In this document: one piece after another, positions 1 through 14,359 of the stretch
How the letters are laid out: every line of letters begins with the position of its first letter
Position numbering within the stretch: the first letter of the stretch is position 1
DNA from: Schizochytrium sp. TIO01
Lineage: Eukaryota > Sar > Bigyra > Thraustochytrida > Thraustochytriidae
Assembly (NCBI GenBank): GCA_004764695.1
Contig: SMSO01000031.1
Span: forward strand, 6,133,261 to 6,197,260
Direction of reading: 5' to 3'
Length of the DNA: 64,000 bases
Program-made: the position numbers and the translations under genes
The notes under the pieces: generated by a model
Database searches by the model: none
Told to the model about the DNA's origin: nothing
The model's input: the letters and a program-made list of their open reading frames with translations, nothing else

Positions 1-90
1 TGCTTCGATCGAGCTATTTGGTGTTTGGTCGCAGCCTTCCACGCGTCCGCCACGTCTCCCCCATGTTTCCACAACCCGTTCGATCCTACC

Positions 91-186
91 ATTCATCCTT
101 GCGTGAATTCATCCTTGCGTGAATTCATCCTTGGGTGAATTCGTCCTTTGGCGAATTCATCTTTGCATGAATTCGTCCTTGCCCAA
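91..186. repeat. 16-bp minisatellite, six units
   Basis: Six consecutive units of 16 bp, each a variant of ATTCATCCTTGCGTGA. The first two are identical and the later ones drift (ATTCGTCCT, ATTCATCTT). The last unit is incomplete at its end. Short frames on the plus strand through the array are by-products of the repeat. Confidence 0.85.
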
Positions 187-3100
187 ATTCAGGTTCGCCG
201 TCGATTTATTGCACACCGAGGCTCGTCATTTTGGGGTCCTGCTCTGGTTACTTGTCACGACAGGTCCCCTGAGTTCTGCCTATATCATCGTGTCTATCAG
301 ACTGCTAATACCTACCTAGGCTCCACATCAAAATCAGGAAAGGCTCTGCTCGTTGAGGCTCGCAATCTCGTTCACAATTCCGAGTCTTCCAGTAGGGTTC
401 CAATGAGTAGGGGTTTTAAGGAATCCTTTCAGCTGAAACATTTTATCTTTTAAACTCTTCGAGCACGGTATGATTCTGACAAACTTCTCCCTCTCGCGAT
501 GAAGGTGAGTAAATTCATCTATTCCCGCTGTATCTTGCTCCAGCACTGTGTCTACTCACAGGGGCTGTGTACATTGGTCAATACTGCCATGCAGTATTGA
601 TTATTATTTGACCGATAGAAGGAGCTCTTTCTAACATGGGGCGGCTGCGTTTGGGCGATTTAAAATACAGGATTTGGTTTTGTTACGATTCCGTCTAATC
701 TAGTCACAAGGTCGATTTTGACTTTCAGAGTATTAAAAAAATCGAGTCTGTTGCAGATAACTCTTTGGCGCTCATGGCTCGGATGAGGCATTGTTGAAAA
801 CAAATATTTAAAGGTTTTTCTTTCGAGTTGTGACATATCAACCTTTGGATCACGCAAGGAGGGTGAGAGTGTACATCAGGAGTTGATTAACGTTTCGACC
901 ATTTTAAAAATAGCCAAGGTTCAGGGATCGAGTAATCACATGTTTAAAATGGCGTAGATATACATATTAATTGCAAGGGTTTGAGAATAAAGCATCGTCC
1001 TAGAACGTTCCTAGAGATGCTCCATCTACACGGATGAGACGTTCTATATTTTCTTCTTAAAGCTATTTTGATCTCATTTCTCTAGCTCACTTTTAATTGA
1101 AATTTGTTGCAACAGCGTCCTCAACTATATCTAATGAGAGTGTCACAGCGTGTACGAATGTGAGAGACCAAGGAAACTCAACTGTGGCAGTATAATAGAC
1201 ACTCACGGGCTTGTGTAAGGATGACCTAAATTTATGGCTGAGGAAACGAGTAAACCTAGCCTGTCGAGTTCTGAGTAATAACAGGTGAAACCTGGAGAAT
1301 TCTCCTACTTCGAAGATGAATCAATCCACCTGAGTGTTTATCTACAATGTCAGCAGATCGCAAATTCTATAAGCCTTAGTATATAATACTTCTTAAGTTT
1401 TATCATGCTTTCCAAGCTCCTTGTCCTCATCTTCCCAGTCAATCTCTCGGTGCTCAGGTGTTTGCTTTCAGTCTGTCTGTCAACGCTACTTTCTGAATAT
1501 TAAGTATGTGGTTCACTTTCTTATCGAACGATTTCAACATTGATCAATTGTGCTAGTGATATTTACAACATGGAACTTTCAAAAGTTCGAGTTCGGAAAT
1601 TTGAAAACAATTAAAACTCATAGAAGAAAAGGGCGAGTACATTTATCACTTTGCATACTTTAGTCTATAAAGAATACACAATAGTTGCGTGCAACATCTT
1701 TACTATAAATAATATTCAACGATCATATGTTCTGAATTCTACTCTCATATAGCAGATTGCTGCAAGATAACACTTGCAATAATGATGAGGTGTAGATACT
1801 AATAGCTTCATTATACGAAAGTATCGCGATGAGAACGTTTCGGTTAATTCTGGGTCTCTATGTTGGTGAATAAGTGGGTTATTGAGTTCTGATGTATTCA
1901 ACATGGGCTATCTTTCTTTCCCTCTTTTCCAAGTCTGTTCCTTACTGACCATGCCACTCAAATTCATAAGATCTAACATCAGATTCAGTATTACAAGTTG
2001 CAAATACTTCTTCACAGACAATTGTGTAGTCTTGACGAAAGTGGAAAGGGTAAGTGATGGCGACCTGAATGCAATAGAAAAGAGTTTATTCCACATGGTA
2101 GGTTAGTGGCGCTGGCTGGCCCTTGATGTATCTGATCGAATACAGGACTGTTGTATTACTGAACTAAAGCGCAGTTTCGTTGACACCCAGTTAGGTTACA
2201 GCTCAAGCTGGATCATAATCAGCACCCTGCACTTGTGGAATGTTGAGCCAGTTGCGGCATGCTCAAATAGCCGCTGCGAAGTTAAAACCTCGAGCCACTA
2301 AAGTCAGCGACATGTTTTGGAATTGAAGTCCAGGTAACGATGGAGGAACCAAGCTCCTCACATAGGTTCACTGCACATGAGAAGAAACATCGTGATGAGC
2401 GGGGCTTGCTCCTCTTGCTCGCTATTTGACTGTTATGTATACACAAGGGGGTAAAGGTATATTCACACGTTTCGCATTATCCAAAGTAACCTTGCAAAGC
2501 CATAGCGCCTAGAAAGGCTGGCATTATATTGAACAAAAAAGCAAACTATATACGCAACAGTAACTTGAATACTTCTTTTGTATTACGTGCTCATCCAAGT
2601 TCTCACCGCGATTTTTTCCAGTACTGTATTCGATGCTCGAAAATTCGGAATGACGGACTTTTTGTTGGTGCGTTGATGACATTGGTCCAGTTTCTCACTG
2701 GGTCTTGTAATTTCGAGTTTTCCCAATAATCTAGCAGGTACACCTAGCTATCTCAGTAGATCCCTAGTTGTATGACACCTAGGCAAGCCTTCCGAAACAC
2801 TCCTCATAAGTCAACAAGCTTCTGCGATTCGGCAAACTAGTTACCCATGGTGCTAGTATAGTGCAATTCGGATACCATGGTGCCAAGTATGAAGTTTCAT
2901 GTCTAACGAGACCTGGATTCCAGCTGCTCTGACGATGGAGGTGCGCAATAGGATATCGTTTTCTTCTGTGTGTGAAAGGGTAAAATAAATGCCAGAACTT
3001 CTTCAAGTAGGTACCTACCTACCAAGTGCTCTTTATGTTGCGCAGTCAAGATAGCTAGAACCAGGACCAGTTTGTTCCATCCCATTTCACTTCAGACTTC

Positions 3101-5152
3101 TTCATGCGGCTATGCCAAGATTGCGAGCTAGCTGCTGCACAAAATAGTTCAAGCGATTCAGGTTGTGCTAGCTAGCTACGAGATCCCAGAGGGATTCGGT
3201 AGAAGAAACACAAGCTGTCTCAAGAAAGCGGGAGCTTCCATTTCCCTCGCTCGCTGGGACTTGACTCCAACGAGTTTCAAGATAAACTCCTTCATGCTTG
3301 TTCTGCCTACCTCCTATCCCCCTTTCGAGGCAAGAAGTCTGTTTCTCTCACACGCTCAACTTGTAATTTTGGAAAGTTTCGTGATTGCTAGAACTGAGAT
3401 ATAGCATAGCAACCGAGACTATTGATTATCACTCGTACTAGGCGACAAAGCTGAACTTGACAACATCAGGTGATTAAGGGCTTGCTTGATTGACGGAGCC
3501 AGTTGCAGTTGTAAAAACTTAAGGAAAGTCTACATGTCCAAGTTGTAGGTGCAACTTATCGCAAATCTCATTAAAAGCAAATAAAAGGGTTTCCAGGATA
3601 GCCTTCTTTGGTATTAAAAAATGAGCAAATACCACTAGGTACGGCCAGTTTGCTGCTTAATATGGATGTACCGCAACGTCACCGGACCCAACAGCATCCT
3701 CAGTTTTTCTAAAAAGGACCTTGTTCATGACTATGATAAACTAAACGTGATATTAGAAAGCAAACCATATTTTCTCGTTATTGTTATTGTTATTGTTATT
3801 ATTATTTATTAAATATTTATCTTTAAAAGTTATATTATGAAAAATTATTATCAGCAACTATTTAGATAACATTTTAAAACTTTTATTTATTTATTTTAAA
3901 ATTTCAGAAACAAAAATACTCCAAGATACCAACTGCCCTATGTATCTACTTTTAAGAAAAAGAAAAAAAGGAGGTAAGAGTATTTAGTAATATATTCGAT
4001 AAATACTCAATCTCTGACCAGCAGTGAAAACATTTTAAAAATGATGCCCTTCGAAAGTGGTAGGTCCGCACAAACGAAGAGGTACAACTAATTTTCCAAT
4101 TCGATGCTTTCTCACCGAACTCATCTACTCAGTTGGAAGGTTGATGGTTTTCTGAGGAGATCCAACCCAAATGATCTTTTGATCTTCGCATGTGTTTGCG
4201 CTGACTCTCGTAAATAAAATAAAATAAATAAATAAAATAAAATGGGAAAGAAAGTAACTTTGAAGAAAATCATAAAACAGCTGCTGGTCAACTTCTTTGC
4301 TTGACAATAAAGAATTGTTTTATAGCCTTGTCTTCATTCCCGACAGTCAGAGGCGCCTTGGCAAGCAGAGCTTTGAAGCCAGTACATTTTTTTTACAATG
4401 TTTTTTTTGTTTGCTTTACAATAACAATAAATTAAGCGAGCGTTGGGTTAAACGGTTTAGCGACTGTGCTCTCCATTCTTCGATGAAAGTCAGCACTGCT
4501 TGAGCACAAAATATTGAAATGATTCCTGCGCTGAGTCGCAGCATTATCGAATTATTTCGTTGTGAGTATTAATGCGACAACAATGTAGGGGAGGCCTCAA
4601 GAATAAGAGCTGCATTAACCCTAGAAATGAGAAATTAAAAATAGTGAGACCAATTTGTCTTTTCCTCTGATGAATAATCAGAAGCGATTACATCTTGCAT
4701 TTTGCGTAATCTCCTTATAAATATAGCTAAGAAAACTGTCAATCCTTTATCATTATCATTACCATGGTGGTGTACTAATGTGCGTTACCTTCTGAATTCA
4801 ACTAAACCACTATTTAGGTAGCCTTGATTCAGATGAACAGCATTCCTATCGACTGAATGGAGCTTGTTGCAGATTTCCCACTAGAGAAGCTATGCAATCC
4901 AGCGATGACGTTATTCTCATGACTGCGCTTCCGAGCAGCTTGCACAACCCATATCACAATGGCCTGGCGTTTGCTTTGTAAATTAAATTTTGAAGCAAAT
5001 TTTAAAGTCGATGATGATTCTGAATTATTACAGTGACCTCTTCTTGACATTTTACAGATTCGAACGTATATAGAATGATCTATGCCGTAGATCTATATAC
5101 GTTTGTTTTTAATCAAGTAGATTTCTGACCAATGCTGTCATATTTACTTTAC
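187..5152. other. AT-rich stretch without a supported gene
   Basis: No frame longer than about 100 codons and none with recognisable family motifs. It holds low-complexity runs: a GTTATT repeat at 3777-3800 and AAAT/AAAAT runs at about 4207-4243. It also has an imperfect hairpin at 5063-5103 and scattered TACCTACC-type motifs (for example 3007-3023). Small exons could be present but cannot be shown. Confidence 0.5.
5063..5103. repeat. Imperfect inverted repeat (hairpin)
   Basis: The left arm AACGTATATAGA-ATGATCTA pairs with the right arm TAGATCTATATACGTT around a TGCCG loop. Sixteen pairs form, with a four-base bulge in the left arm. It lies just downstream, on the minus strand, of the candidate exon at 5153-5304. 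Confidence 0.6.
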
Positions 5153-5304
5153 CTTGTACAGAGAGTTGGATGAAAGTGTAGGTAAAATTGCAAACTGTTG
5201 AGTAGCCAATTTAGCTGGTGCATCCTCAAGTCGAGGTACATAAAGAGCAACATTCCAAGCATCTAATAGGGCCGACCCTCCAGTGACTTTTATACTTCGC
5301 CTTC
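5153..5304 (-). CDS. Probable internal exon of an unidentified split gene
   Basis: This minus-strand segment has both splice signals. Upstream is a pyrimidine-rich run ending TTTTTCAG; downstream the frame meets AAG|GTAAAG and then a stop inside the presumed intron. The enclosed 152 nt encode about 50 residues of ordinary composition, containing GGSALLDAWNVALYVPRLED and then an alanine- and glutamine-containing helix-like part. The same frame stays open upstream to 5431 through a leucine-rich hydrophobic stretch that could be a membrane helix, so the exon may instead begin further up. I do not recognise the family and could not link it to other exons. Transcript evidence would decide its limits. 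Confidence 0.4.
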
Positions 5305-5431
5305 CTGAAAAATAAATTGAAAGAAGCACTGGCAAGCAAAAGGTAAGTAGTAGGAGTAGCCTGTGGCTAGAAAGAGCGCCAAACTTTGAGTTATCTAACC
5401 AAATTCGCAATATTTTTTGCACAGATGTCAC

Positions 5432-8400
5432 CCCAATGGTAGGTACGCACCTGCTACATTGTACAATCCCTACACGTTTTCCTGTCCAGACTATTTGAAG
5501 CTCTAGAAAACTAATCAGGTCTTAAGCTATCATTAGTAGGGTATGTAAGCAGTATTTAAAGAAAACGAAAAACTAAAAAGCGCACCCGCTGGAATCAGGA
5601 AAGATCTGGGAGTGATATGATGATGTCGCAAAGGTAATGCATTGCATTTTAATACTTAATACTAATTTTATATTCATGTGAATACTCTTTTCAAAATAAA
5701 AAGCTTAAAAAAAACCTTTGATAATGTTTTTTAATAAGTAGCTCTACCGCATTTTGGTAAGGCACCTTATCAATGGAGCTTCTCTAAAACAAGAGAGAAA
5801 GAGAAAGCACTTTTCAGTTGCTTCGCTGTGAGCATTGAAAGAAAAAGCAAAAGAGGGGAAATAATAGGCATCAAAGGGAAGAAGAGAAACGTTAGGTACT
5901 TGTAGCTAGCATTCTAAGTGCTATTTTATCCCACCAAAATAGTTCTAGTGCCAGTAGAAGCTTAGTATTTATTCGATAAACTTTATCAGAACCTGAGAAG
6001 AAAAAAGGAAAAGGAAAACTAAAGTTAATGCATCAGGGCCAAGCACGCTGACTAGTTAGAGGCACTTTGCACTCATGTTTGCAACATACTATCTAAAAAC
6101 ATTATGCAATGGATGAACAATATGGCATCTAAGCCTGCCTTTTAGTGGCCGAATTTGGGGGAGGCTTGATTTCAAAATCATTATCAAAGAATACAATGTA
6201 ATAACTTAAAATAAAGGAAGTATTTTATTATCATCCCTGCATTCTTTATCATCGAGGTATGTTTAGGTGGTATTGTCATGCTTGAACGTATTCGCCCCAA
6301 TCAGCAGGCTGAATTCACTTGGACCAATTCATTGCTATTCGAAGAGATTATTTATCAATTAGATTTAACGAATACATCATTTCGCTAGAGTTTAGGCACA
6401 TTGTTGAACCGAAATGCAGCTTCAACGAAGCTTTGCAAATGACAAACATTGACTGCTGAGAATCTAGAGATAATATGAAACTAAGGCTTGCGAGCATCGA
6501 TATTTTTTGTTGTAATCGATTAATATAAACCATTACTTTCGCTTCCCCCTGTTCACCAAAGTAAATTCCCTATGCAAAACACAATCAAGAGGTTCGTTAC
6601 TCAATAAAACATATACTATATAATGGTTGGGGAGTGAAGATGAGTTTCCAATGTAATACAATATAATAAAATACGACTACAGCGAGAGTGGATTCTCAAC
6701 AACTGATGGCGTGCCTTTTAAAACTGGGCGTCGAGAAAACATTGTATTAAAATGCCGCTCCCCCTCCCCCCCAAGACACTTTATGCAGTTATGTTTATGC
6801 GTGTAAAGAAAGGAGCGTAAGCACAGCAATGCCATCTTCTTAATGCGGTAATATTAATCTTCATCATGGGAGCTTGTAAGTCCTTCGTAGGTTCAGGAAT
6901 GCATTTAGTTTTCAATATGTTGACAAGCACATTACAATTCACCTGCTGAGTGCTAGTCTTCAAAACTTTCAGAGGATGCAGTGCATGGCGAAGCCGAGCG
7001 AGGGTGAGTGAGTGCGCGACGGTTCTCAATATAAATCATAAACCAAAATGCCTGGCCCTTAAGACCAAGAACAACAAAACATTCTATTTGCGATCGCGAC
7101 CAGCCTTGCTTCTCTCTCCAGTAATTCGCTTTCTAATCTTACTTCTATGCGGAAAGGCAAGTATGCAGACGTAACCGTCATGGTAGATACTACAAACTCT
7201 TAGGTTCCCCAAGCCAACTCTCAGAAGCAACTAAAATTTCGCCAACATAATGCATGAAGATGAACAAGAACACATGGTTACCTAGTCCGAAACGCAACGT
7301 CAGATAGATAGATAAAAGATCCGGACTTCTCACCCGAGACTTACTTCATACGACTCGCTCTTGCGTGCCCAATGTTGTACCCAGGGCACTATCGACAAGC
7401 TTGCACCCTCATGACATTCAAGTAAAATCAGTTAAACGCAGATTGAACTCGATGAGAAGTTCGTGGCTGCCAAGATATCTGAATCGGAATCTGTAGAGAA
7501 CACACAGCGGGACAACTAGGGTTGCACCAAGACGTCCTCACAATCCCACTTTGGCCACTGTTGGCTTTCTTGGCACCATGGGCTCTAGAATGCTCCGCAA
7601 GCTGCCCAAAAGCCCCGTGAGAGCCGATATTGGGTAAGTAGGCACCACCCCATGCTATCTGGCCATGCTTCTATCCCATTTGCATTGCCTTCTCCGTACT
7701 GCTAGGGCCAAGGTTTGCATTCGATTTGTGGTTACGAATTTCAGTTTTACCTACCTCACTACTCACGCTAGAAAGGCTTGAAAAGAATAAAAGAAGGGCG
7801 CTACCTACCTACTAGGCACTACCTAGCTGCCTAGGTGTGATACATTTCGATTTTGTTGTGTTAGGGAGTGCGTGAGTCTACGAGGTCTTACGCACATCAT
7901 TCGTAGTCTATTCGCAGCGAACAGCCATTACCTACGTGTTGCGAAAGCACACGAATGATTAAGTTCTTCGCACCCCTTTAAAAACTAGTACCTTGGAGCT
8001 TGCTTTTAAGGGCGATTTTGAGTGATTCTACTCCGATCGAGGACATCAGTATTAATTTAATGACTCGGTTCTGACTCACGCCAGCTTGCGCTGACTTTTG
8101 AGCCATTCTTGCAAAAATGAAAAAGGAAAAAGGCAGGCACCTTTAATCTTTGAATTTGAAGATTAGAGTACACCCGCCAAGAGTGAGTGGCAGCAGCCGT
8201 TCTCTCCGTCTGCAGCTGAACGGAATTTCTGATTAAAAGCTATAGTGGAGAATATTATAAGCTAGTCTCAGCTTTGGATGGATCTGCAAGGATCTGACAT
8301 TCTTCGTTCAGACTTCCACATCCCACTTTCAAGCTGACCTCAAACACATCCACGACAAAATAAAAACTGTGAGCTAGAATGCAAAGCAGACAATACCTAT

Positions 8401-11400
8401 GTATTGCCTAACTCTGTGGCAATGAAGAGGTTTTTTAACACTATGTTAATTAAAAATCTTGTTATTCTTACTGCTTTTAAAATTTTATAATAGAAAACGG
8501 TTCAATGCTTTACAAGCCACCCTCGCTAAGTGCATAAAATGTTCAAGTTTTCAATTGCTCATTTGTGTTGACTTGGTTCTTAACCCAATCAAGGGCACAC
8601 TCTCACTCATGCTAAAGCTAAATGTTGTGGTACTTGAAATTCCCATCGAGGTTTGGAGGTATGAAGGCTTTTTTCCAGGGATGGAGTTTAACAAAGGTAA
8701 AAGGCCTTGTATCTTGCTTCGTAATTCCCTTATTTAGTAAAGATGGTAGACTCAAATTTTCTTGAGGGTCAACCCAAGCAAGCAATATCTCAGGTTTTCG
8801 CTCCGCCTCCAATCCTATGAATTTCAATGTTCCATAGACCTGGTATCTGAATGAGGGTAGCAGATCAAACGAGGAGCATGAAGGTGGAGGTCACTAAGGA
8901 AATTGCCTTCTCTAGTTCACGTTCGTTCTTTTTTTTTTTTTTACACAACAAAGCTCCAAACTGAACATTTCAATAGCAATGAGAAAGAAAGGAATGACTA
9001 ATTCCCTCAAAGTTCTCAATAAAAGGTAGAAAGTGGTACCAGTAGGTAGTTATGACCTTTACGAGGGCTACTGCTACCATGACATTGATTTTTTAAAGGT
9101 ACTTCTTATCTAGGTCTTGAAAAAAGCTCCAGGCGCCACTTGACTATAAACCTGAAAGCTCATGCATCAAGCCAGTTCATGCTAAAATCGTGGAGCGAGA
9201 AGATCTTGCAGTATAATACCAACCCCATAATAAACACAGCAAGGTCGAGTAACAACCCCGTCTCCGTCTCTTTTTTTCTCTGGCATTTTTTTTTTACTTT
9301 CGAAAGGTCGATTGATCAATTACCTTAGGTAGTAGTAGGTAATAAAAAGGAAGTTCACGTTTGAGGAAAGGAATTTAATTTGCTTGATGAGAATTTCTCC
9401 TTATTACAATGTACCAAGTAACATGAGGGGTGCAGAGATCATTTATTTTTAAAGACAAATAAGTAAAGAAACATTTGAAAACAAGTTGAATCAACCATAG
9501 TTATAATAATATTAACTTTATTAAATGTAGGTCTCAATAGGTCATACATAGGACAAAATAAAACTTAGCGATAAAATAAAAAGTTAAAACAGAAAAGAAA
9601 AAGATTTCCCTTTTGGTTGGAAATATTACATTTAGGAAAAGAGGAGCAAATAGAGAAACAACACGAATGAAACCACAAATCTCTATTTTGCTATGGGACG
9701 TAAATTCTTGCTTTCATATATAATGCGAAAATCTGTGATACAGTATATGGCATTGGGAACTACATATGAAGTGTTGGATATAAGCCAAAACGTTATAATA
9801 TGGCCAGTAATCGGACAAGGCAGAACCTATCTCCTTTTATACCTACGTATCAAAAGGTAAGATCAAATTATTATAGGTTTTAATTTAGCAGTATAAGAAT
9901 TTATGCATCGACAATCCATCCTTCGTTATCAAGACTACATACTCCAGTACCTGCATTATTTCAATAATCCTATCCGAATCTTTGTCATTGTAATATGTGT
10001 TCTCACCAGACCCTTTATTGAGGTTCATCCAATGCTGATTATGCGAAGGTCTGGACTAAACGTAAAAATTCCGTATGTATTATTGTCCAAGCTGCAAGCA
10101 ATTTGTTCATCAAGGATTGTGAGTCTATTTAGTGGGGGCTGGGGGGGGGGCGCTGTAGAGGAGATAAGAAATTTTGTTTTCTAAAGGCTTGGACAACAAT
10201 ACAGAACATCCAAAGAAATATAAATATGAAAGTGAAAGGGCCATGGGGAAAACATATTGTAAAGTGAAATGTCAAATTTTGTCTTATATGTTTGTCTCAA
10301 AAAAAGTTAGATTACAGCATGAAAGACGTTGTCTGAGGAACTTTCAATCTGATTTGAAATGAGATTTCTTACTATTGTACATAGTGAAATAAGTATATAA
10401 ATATTCTACATTTGTTTAGAAGCCCTGTTGATATGAAAATAAATTAATTTGCTTCTTCATTCAACTAATGGTGACAATTAGGATGTTTGAAGAGGTTTAC
10501 TTAATAATTAATAATTTCTTTATTATAAAAATTTGAACTGATCAGTGTAATTAGCATTGATGCAAATGTATTCCATCACAAATTATCAATATATTTCTTA
10601 ATGAATTGTATTGCTTTTTATGAGAGCATGAAATTTCTATATATATATATATATTAAAGCCATGGACATTTCAATAAGCTTGTATGAACCAGTTCCAAAA
10701 ACTAAATACATTCCTTGAATTATATGTATGAAAAAACAACTTCGTCCGAGTTGGATTAAGATGCTGATTATCAATTCTGCTCTACATCCTCTGATGCTTG
10801 TCTTTACGAATAATAATGATCATTGGCATTGTGTGCTCGAACGCTCAGAACGTTCGCATTTTCTCTGCATATCACTGCGACAATTACGTTTTGATATCAC
10901 AGATAATTTGCTCAACGAAAACCTGAGGGACCCTGCTTCATTCATACATAACAACACTCTTTTCAAATATGAAAGGATTTTCATACGAAAGCATACAGAA
11001 ATTATGGGAAGTTTTAAACAATGCTTGAGTTCATGAGCTCACAAGCCTATCGAAAAAGCGTCTGGAACATGTGCATTACGTAAAAGACTTAAAAACATTT
11101 ATCTATTATTAAGTATTACCCAGCTAGACTTCTTTACCAAATTGCTAATCTACAATATCTAAAAGCGGAGAGAATATTAATTAATGGTAAGACATAATGT
11201 ACTTGCCAAAAACTTTGAGCAGCTTATAGGTATTAGCTAGTAAGTTAGTTCGTCGGTTTCAGCCCTCGTAACCAGCACTTTCACAGACTATATTGAAGAC
11301 GCTTGACAGAAATAAAAATTGCCGTTCGCCTAGGTGTGGTCCTGGATTCCTGTATGATTAATTTCCTTATTTCATATAGTCAGGATATAACTCCCATTGT

Positions 11401-14359
11401 AGCTAATGCTCTTTATTTGACAGCGTGATTCGTGCATTGATTGATGCATAGAAAACGATTTGGTAAGGATGCGAATTTTTCCTCTTAAATGTCAGCTTCC
11501 CCAACATATTTTCATCGGATACTCAGCAAATCTTGCAAGAAAGCCAGATATCCAAAATCGAGGCTTTGATCTATTGTTCTCAAGCGAGGGAATTAGAAGC
11601 AAAGGATGATGAGATGAAACCATTGGATTTGGAAAGGCAGAGCCAGACTTATCGGTTTCTATAGTTAAAAAGGATCGAATATTCTGCCATTTACACCTCA
11701 ACAGTCCCATCCATCGAGAGCGTTCAATGACCGATGGTAATTTTAAGAAAGTTTTAAAGTGGGGGAACCCCTATCATGGTTATATGAAACGTGTTTACTT
11801 TACTTCATTTTATTTCTATTTTAATTAATTTAAAATAGCATTTTATTTTTAGATGGGTAGAAAAACTTTAATTATCTTTTCTGATCTTCAAATTAAACAA
11901 AACATGTTAAGAACGTTTGAAAAAGGGAGGAAAACACTCATAGAGTCATACTAACAGGCGTGACAGCCTTTATTCACATTATCTAAACCTACGTCCATAT
12001 TTGCACTATATATACTTCCCCAACTTTTTAAAAGCGTGTGTATAACCGGCTTTAGTGCAAATTTTAATTTTCATCAGATCAAACTTGTCTATTTGACACA
12101 CAAAAAAACTTAGATATAGCTACGGCGAGTGCAACTACGACAGAGCTGTCTCAATCGCAGCCCTGACACCCCGAAACTTACTGAAAATATAGTTCTTCGA
12201 TTCCTCTTTATTCTACTTTAGACTTTGCAATTGCAAGTTCAATGACCATAAAGTAATGGAAGCTTCAAGGAAGCGGAAGGTAAGCAGCAGTTTCGAGAGA
12301 TTGCAATCTGTGTTATGAACGAATTTGCAAAAGAAGCAGAAAGGCTATAATACACCATAACAAAAGAATGGTATGGTGTGTCTAAAATCTCAATTTCCAT
12401 GATCGAATCAAGCATCTCTGATGCAGTGATACCGATGTGAGTTTTGAAGTATTGGCGGTTATGACTGTCTTCGTTAGAGTGTATCAAGAGTGCGCTTCAT
12501 GCATACCGAAAAGCAAAATGAATAAAGTGAAAGACACTATTTAGGCAATTAAAAACATTTTTACTGTGATTTTTATTTATTTTTTAATTAGAAGAAAAAG
12601 TTTAGTCAAGCTTTGAGACTAGGTAGGCAAGTAAAAATGTCACCTCCTCTATGTGTAAAGTCCTGGGGCTGATCGATCGAACAAATCAAGTGTAAGCGTC
12701 GATTAGTATCCCTTTACTCGTTGGAGCATTGACACCAAATTCATACACAGCAGCTTAGTCAAAAGCTCCATAGATAAGAGTCGGGCTTCCTCACCTTCAA
12801 CAGTAGTAGTAATAGTAGTAGCACCAGCAGTAGCCTCTAAAGGTCTTCTCCATAAGTATCGTAAAGAAAAATTGCGTTGAATCCACTTGATATCGTCAAG
12901 AGATAAATCAGGTCTTCATGTCCATGTGAATGCATTATTGACGCCATTGATTTGCTACCTGCTATCGAACAATTCGTCCGAGCGATGGATAATCGATCGT
13001 TCTGCAAATAATCAATGCAAGCTTTATCTTGAATTCTTGTCAGAATGTAAGATGCCCTATAGCACTCCTAGCTGAGGTGAATGAAGTAGTACCTACTTAG
13101 TGGCAGTAGTAGATATTAGAAAATACATTTTCTTCACCTCGGAAACAGCAGAACCCTTTACCGACCCGCCTTCATCCACCAAACTGCCGACAGATAGGCG
13201 GAAGGATCACTTGGAAGGAGACCAGATCTTTGGAACAAAAGGGCTTATTTGGAGAAGACGTAGTGTTTTCTGTGCTTCCACTGTAACTACCAGGCAGGCC
13301 TTTGAACAAATTGATGTTGTTGTAAAAACTTGAGATTTTGGGAAATCTGATCCACATTTTGCCTTTCACTCGGTACCTACTGAAGTACCTACCAACCTAC
13401 TAAATTCCACGTAATGGAATATTACCATCTTAAGCTCATAAACGCGTCATTTAGGTCGTTGGCCGATGCGGACTGTGCACCGAGTGCCTCGCCTTACACT
13501 TCACACGACTATTCCACTGGATTATTAGAAATCAAGACAAGTATAGATGAATACGTTTTTCAAGCACCAATAATGTTTGCTTGGAATAGATATGGAATTG
13601 CATGATGATCTTGATTTTTGTTCTGCATTGTGCAATACTACAAGGTGCAGAGGGTTTTCAATGCACCTCTATTTTATATTTCACACAAGGTGCTTTCGGA
13701 GGTTGGTTATCCTTGCTGAAGGTTTCTACGGTCCTTCTCTGACAGCCACGCAAAGCTCAATAATAATAAAAATAGTTTTTTATTATTAATAGAATATTCT
13801 TATTAATGTTTTCATTAAATTTAAAATGATGAAAGAGATTAATTAAACTACAATAGAAAAAGATAAACGTATGAAAAAATTATACAATGTAATTCATAAC
13901 GTAGAACATCATATTAGTGAGCTGCAATCAAGATAACGACCAATACGGGATTGGAAACGGATAAAGGGTTTTAAATATGTGGCAACTATGGATGAACATT
14001 TCTGATAATCTTACCTAGTCAGAGAGAAGATGCGTAACATCAATACACTTACCTGTCACTATAGAAACCTACCTACCTGATTATTTGCTGGGCAAATAGT
14101 GGTACGGCAATACTCCTTGCACCGTTCCTCTGTTCCAAATGAGACTGTAATAAATTTTCTCTGAGAAACATCTATTTTCTCATCGTTCTTTTGTTTTACT
14201 TGCTTTTACTTTCTTTTTAAGTTGAAGGTAGGTAGGTACCAACTCGAGCTCTAGTGTTCTGCAATGCTATATTAAAAAATCAAAGAAAAATTAACTTGAT
14301 AATGAAAAAGTAATGCTGACTACCTTTCTTACTAGCCCAAGTAATAAAGACTTACCTAC
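5432..14359. other. AT-rich stretch with only weak exon candidates
   Basis: No gene can be established. Weak protein-like segments lie on the minus strand at 11492-11710 (starts ATG, serine/proline-rich) and 12239-12487 (partly hydrophobic), and on the plus strand at 13414-13605 and 13577-13789. None has family motifs or clear splice sites on both sides. The region carries many TACCTACC/GGTAGGTA copies, a short (TA)n run at 10638-10655 and a poly(T) run near 8931-8942. Confidence 0.45.
10728..11036 (+). CDS. Small hypothetical ORF, 102 aa
   Basis: An ATG-initiated frame of 102 codons in very AT-rich DNA. The product begins with lysines and a hydrophobic segment (KMLIINSALHPLMLVF) and is otherwise of mixed polar composition, with no signal, repeat or motif that I recognise. 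It stands alone, with no gene on either side for several kilobases. Chance is a real alternative in this region, since other frames of similar length occur nearby. The only support is its length and the ATG. Confidence 0.18.
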   Translation: MKKQLRPSWIKMLIINSALHPLMLVFTNNNDHWHCVLERSERSHFLCISLRQLRFDITDNLLNENLRDPASFIHNNTLFKYERIFIRKHTEIMGSFKQCLSS

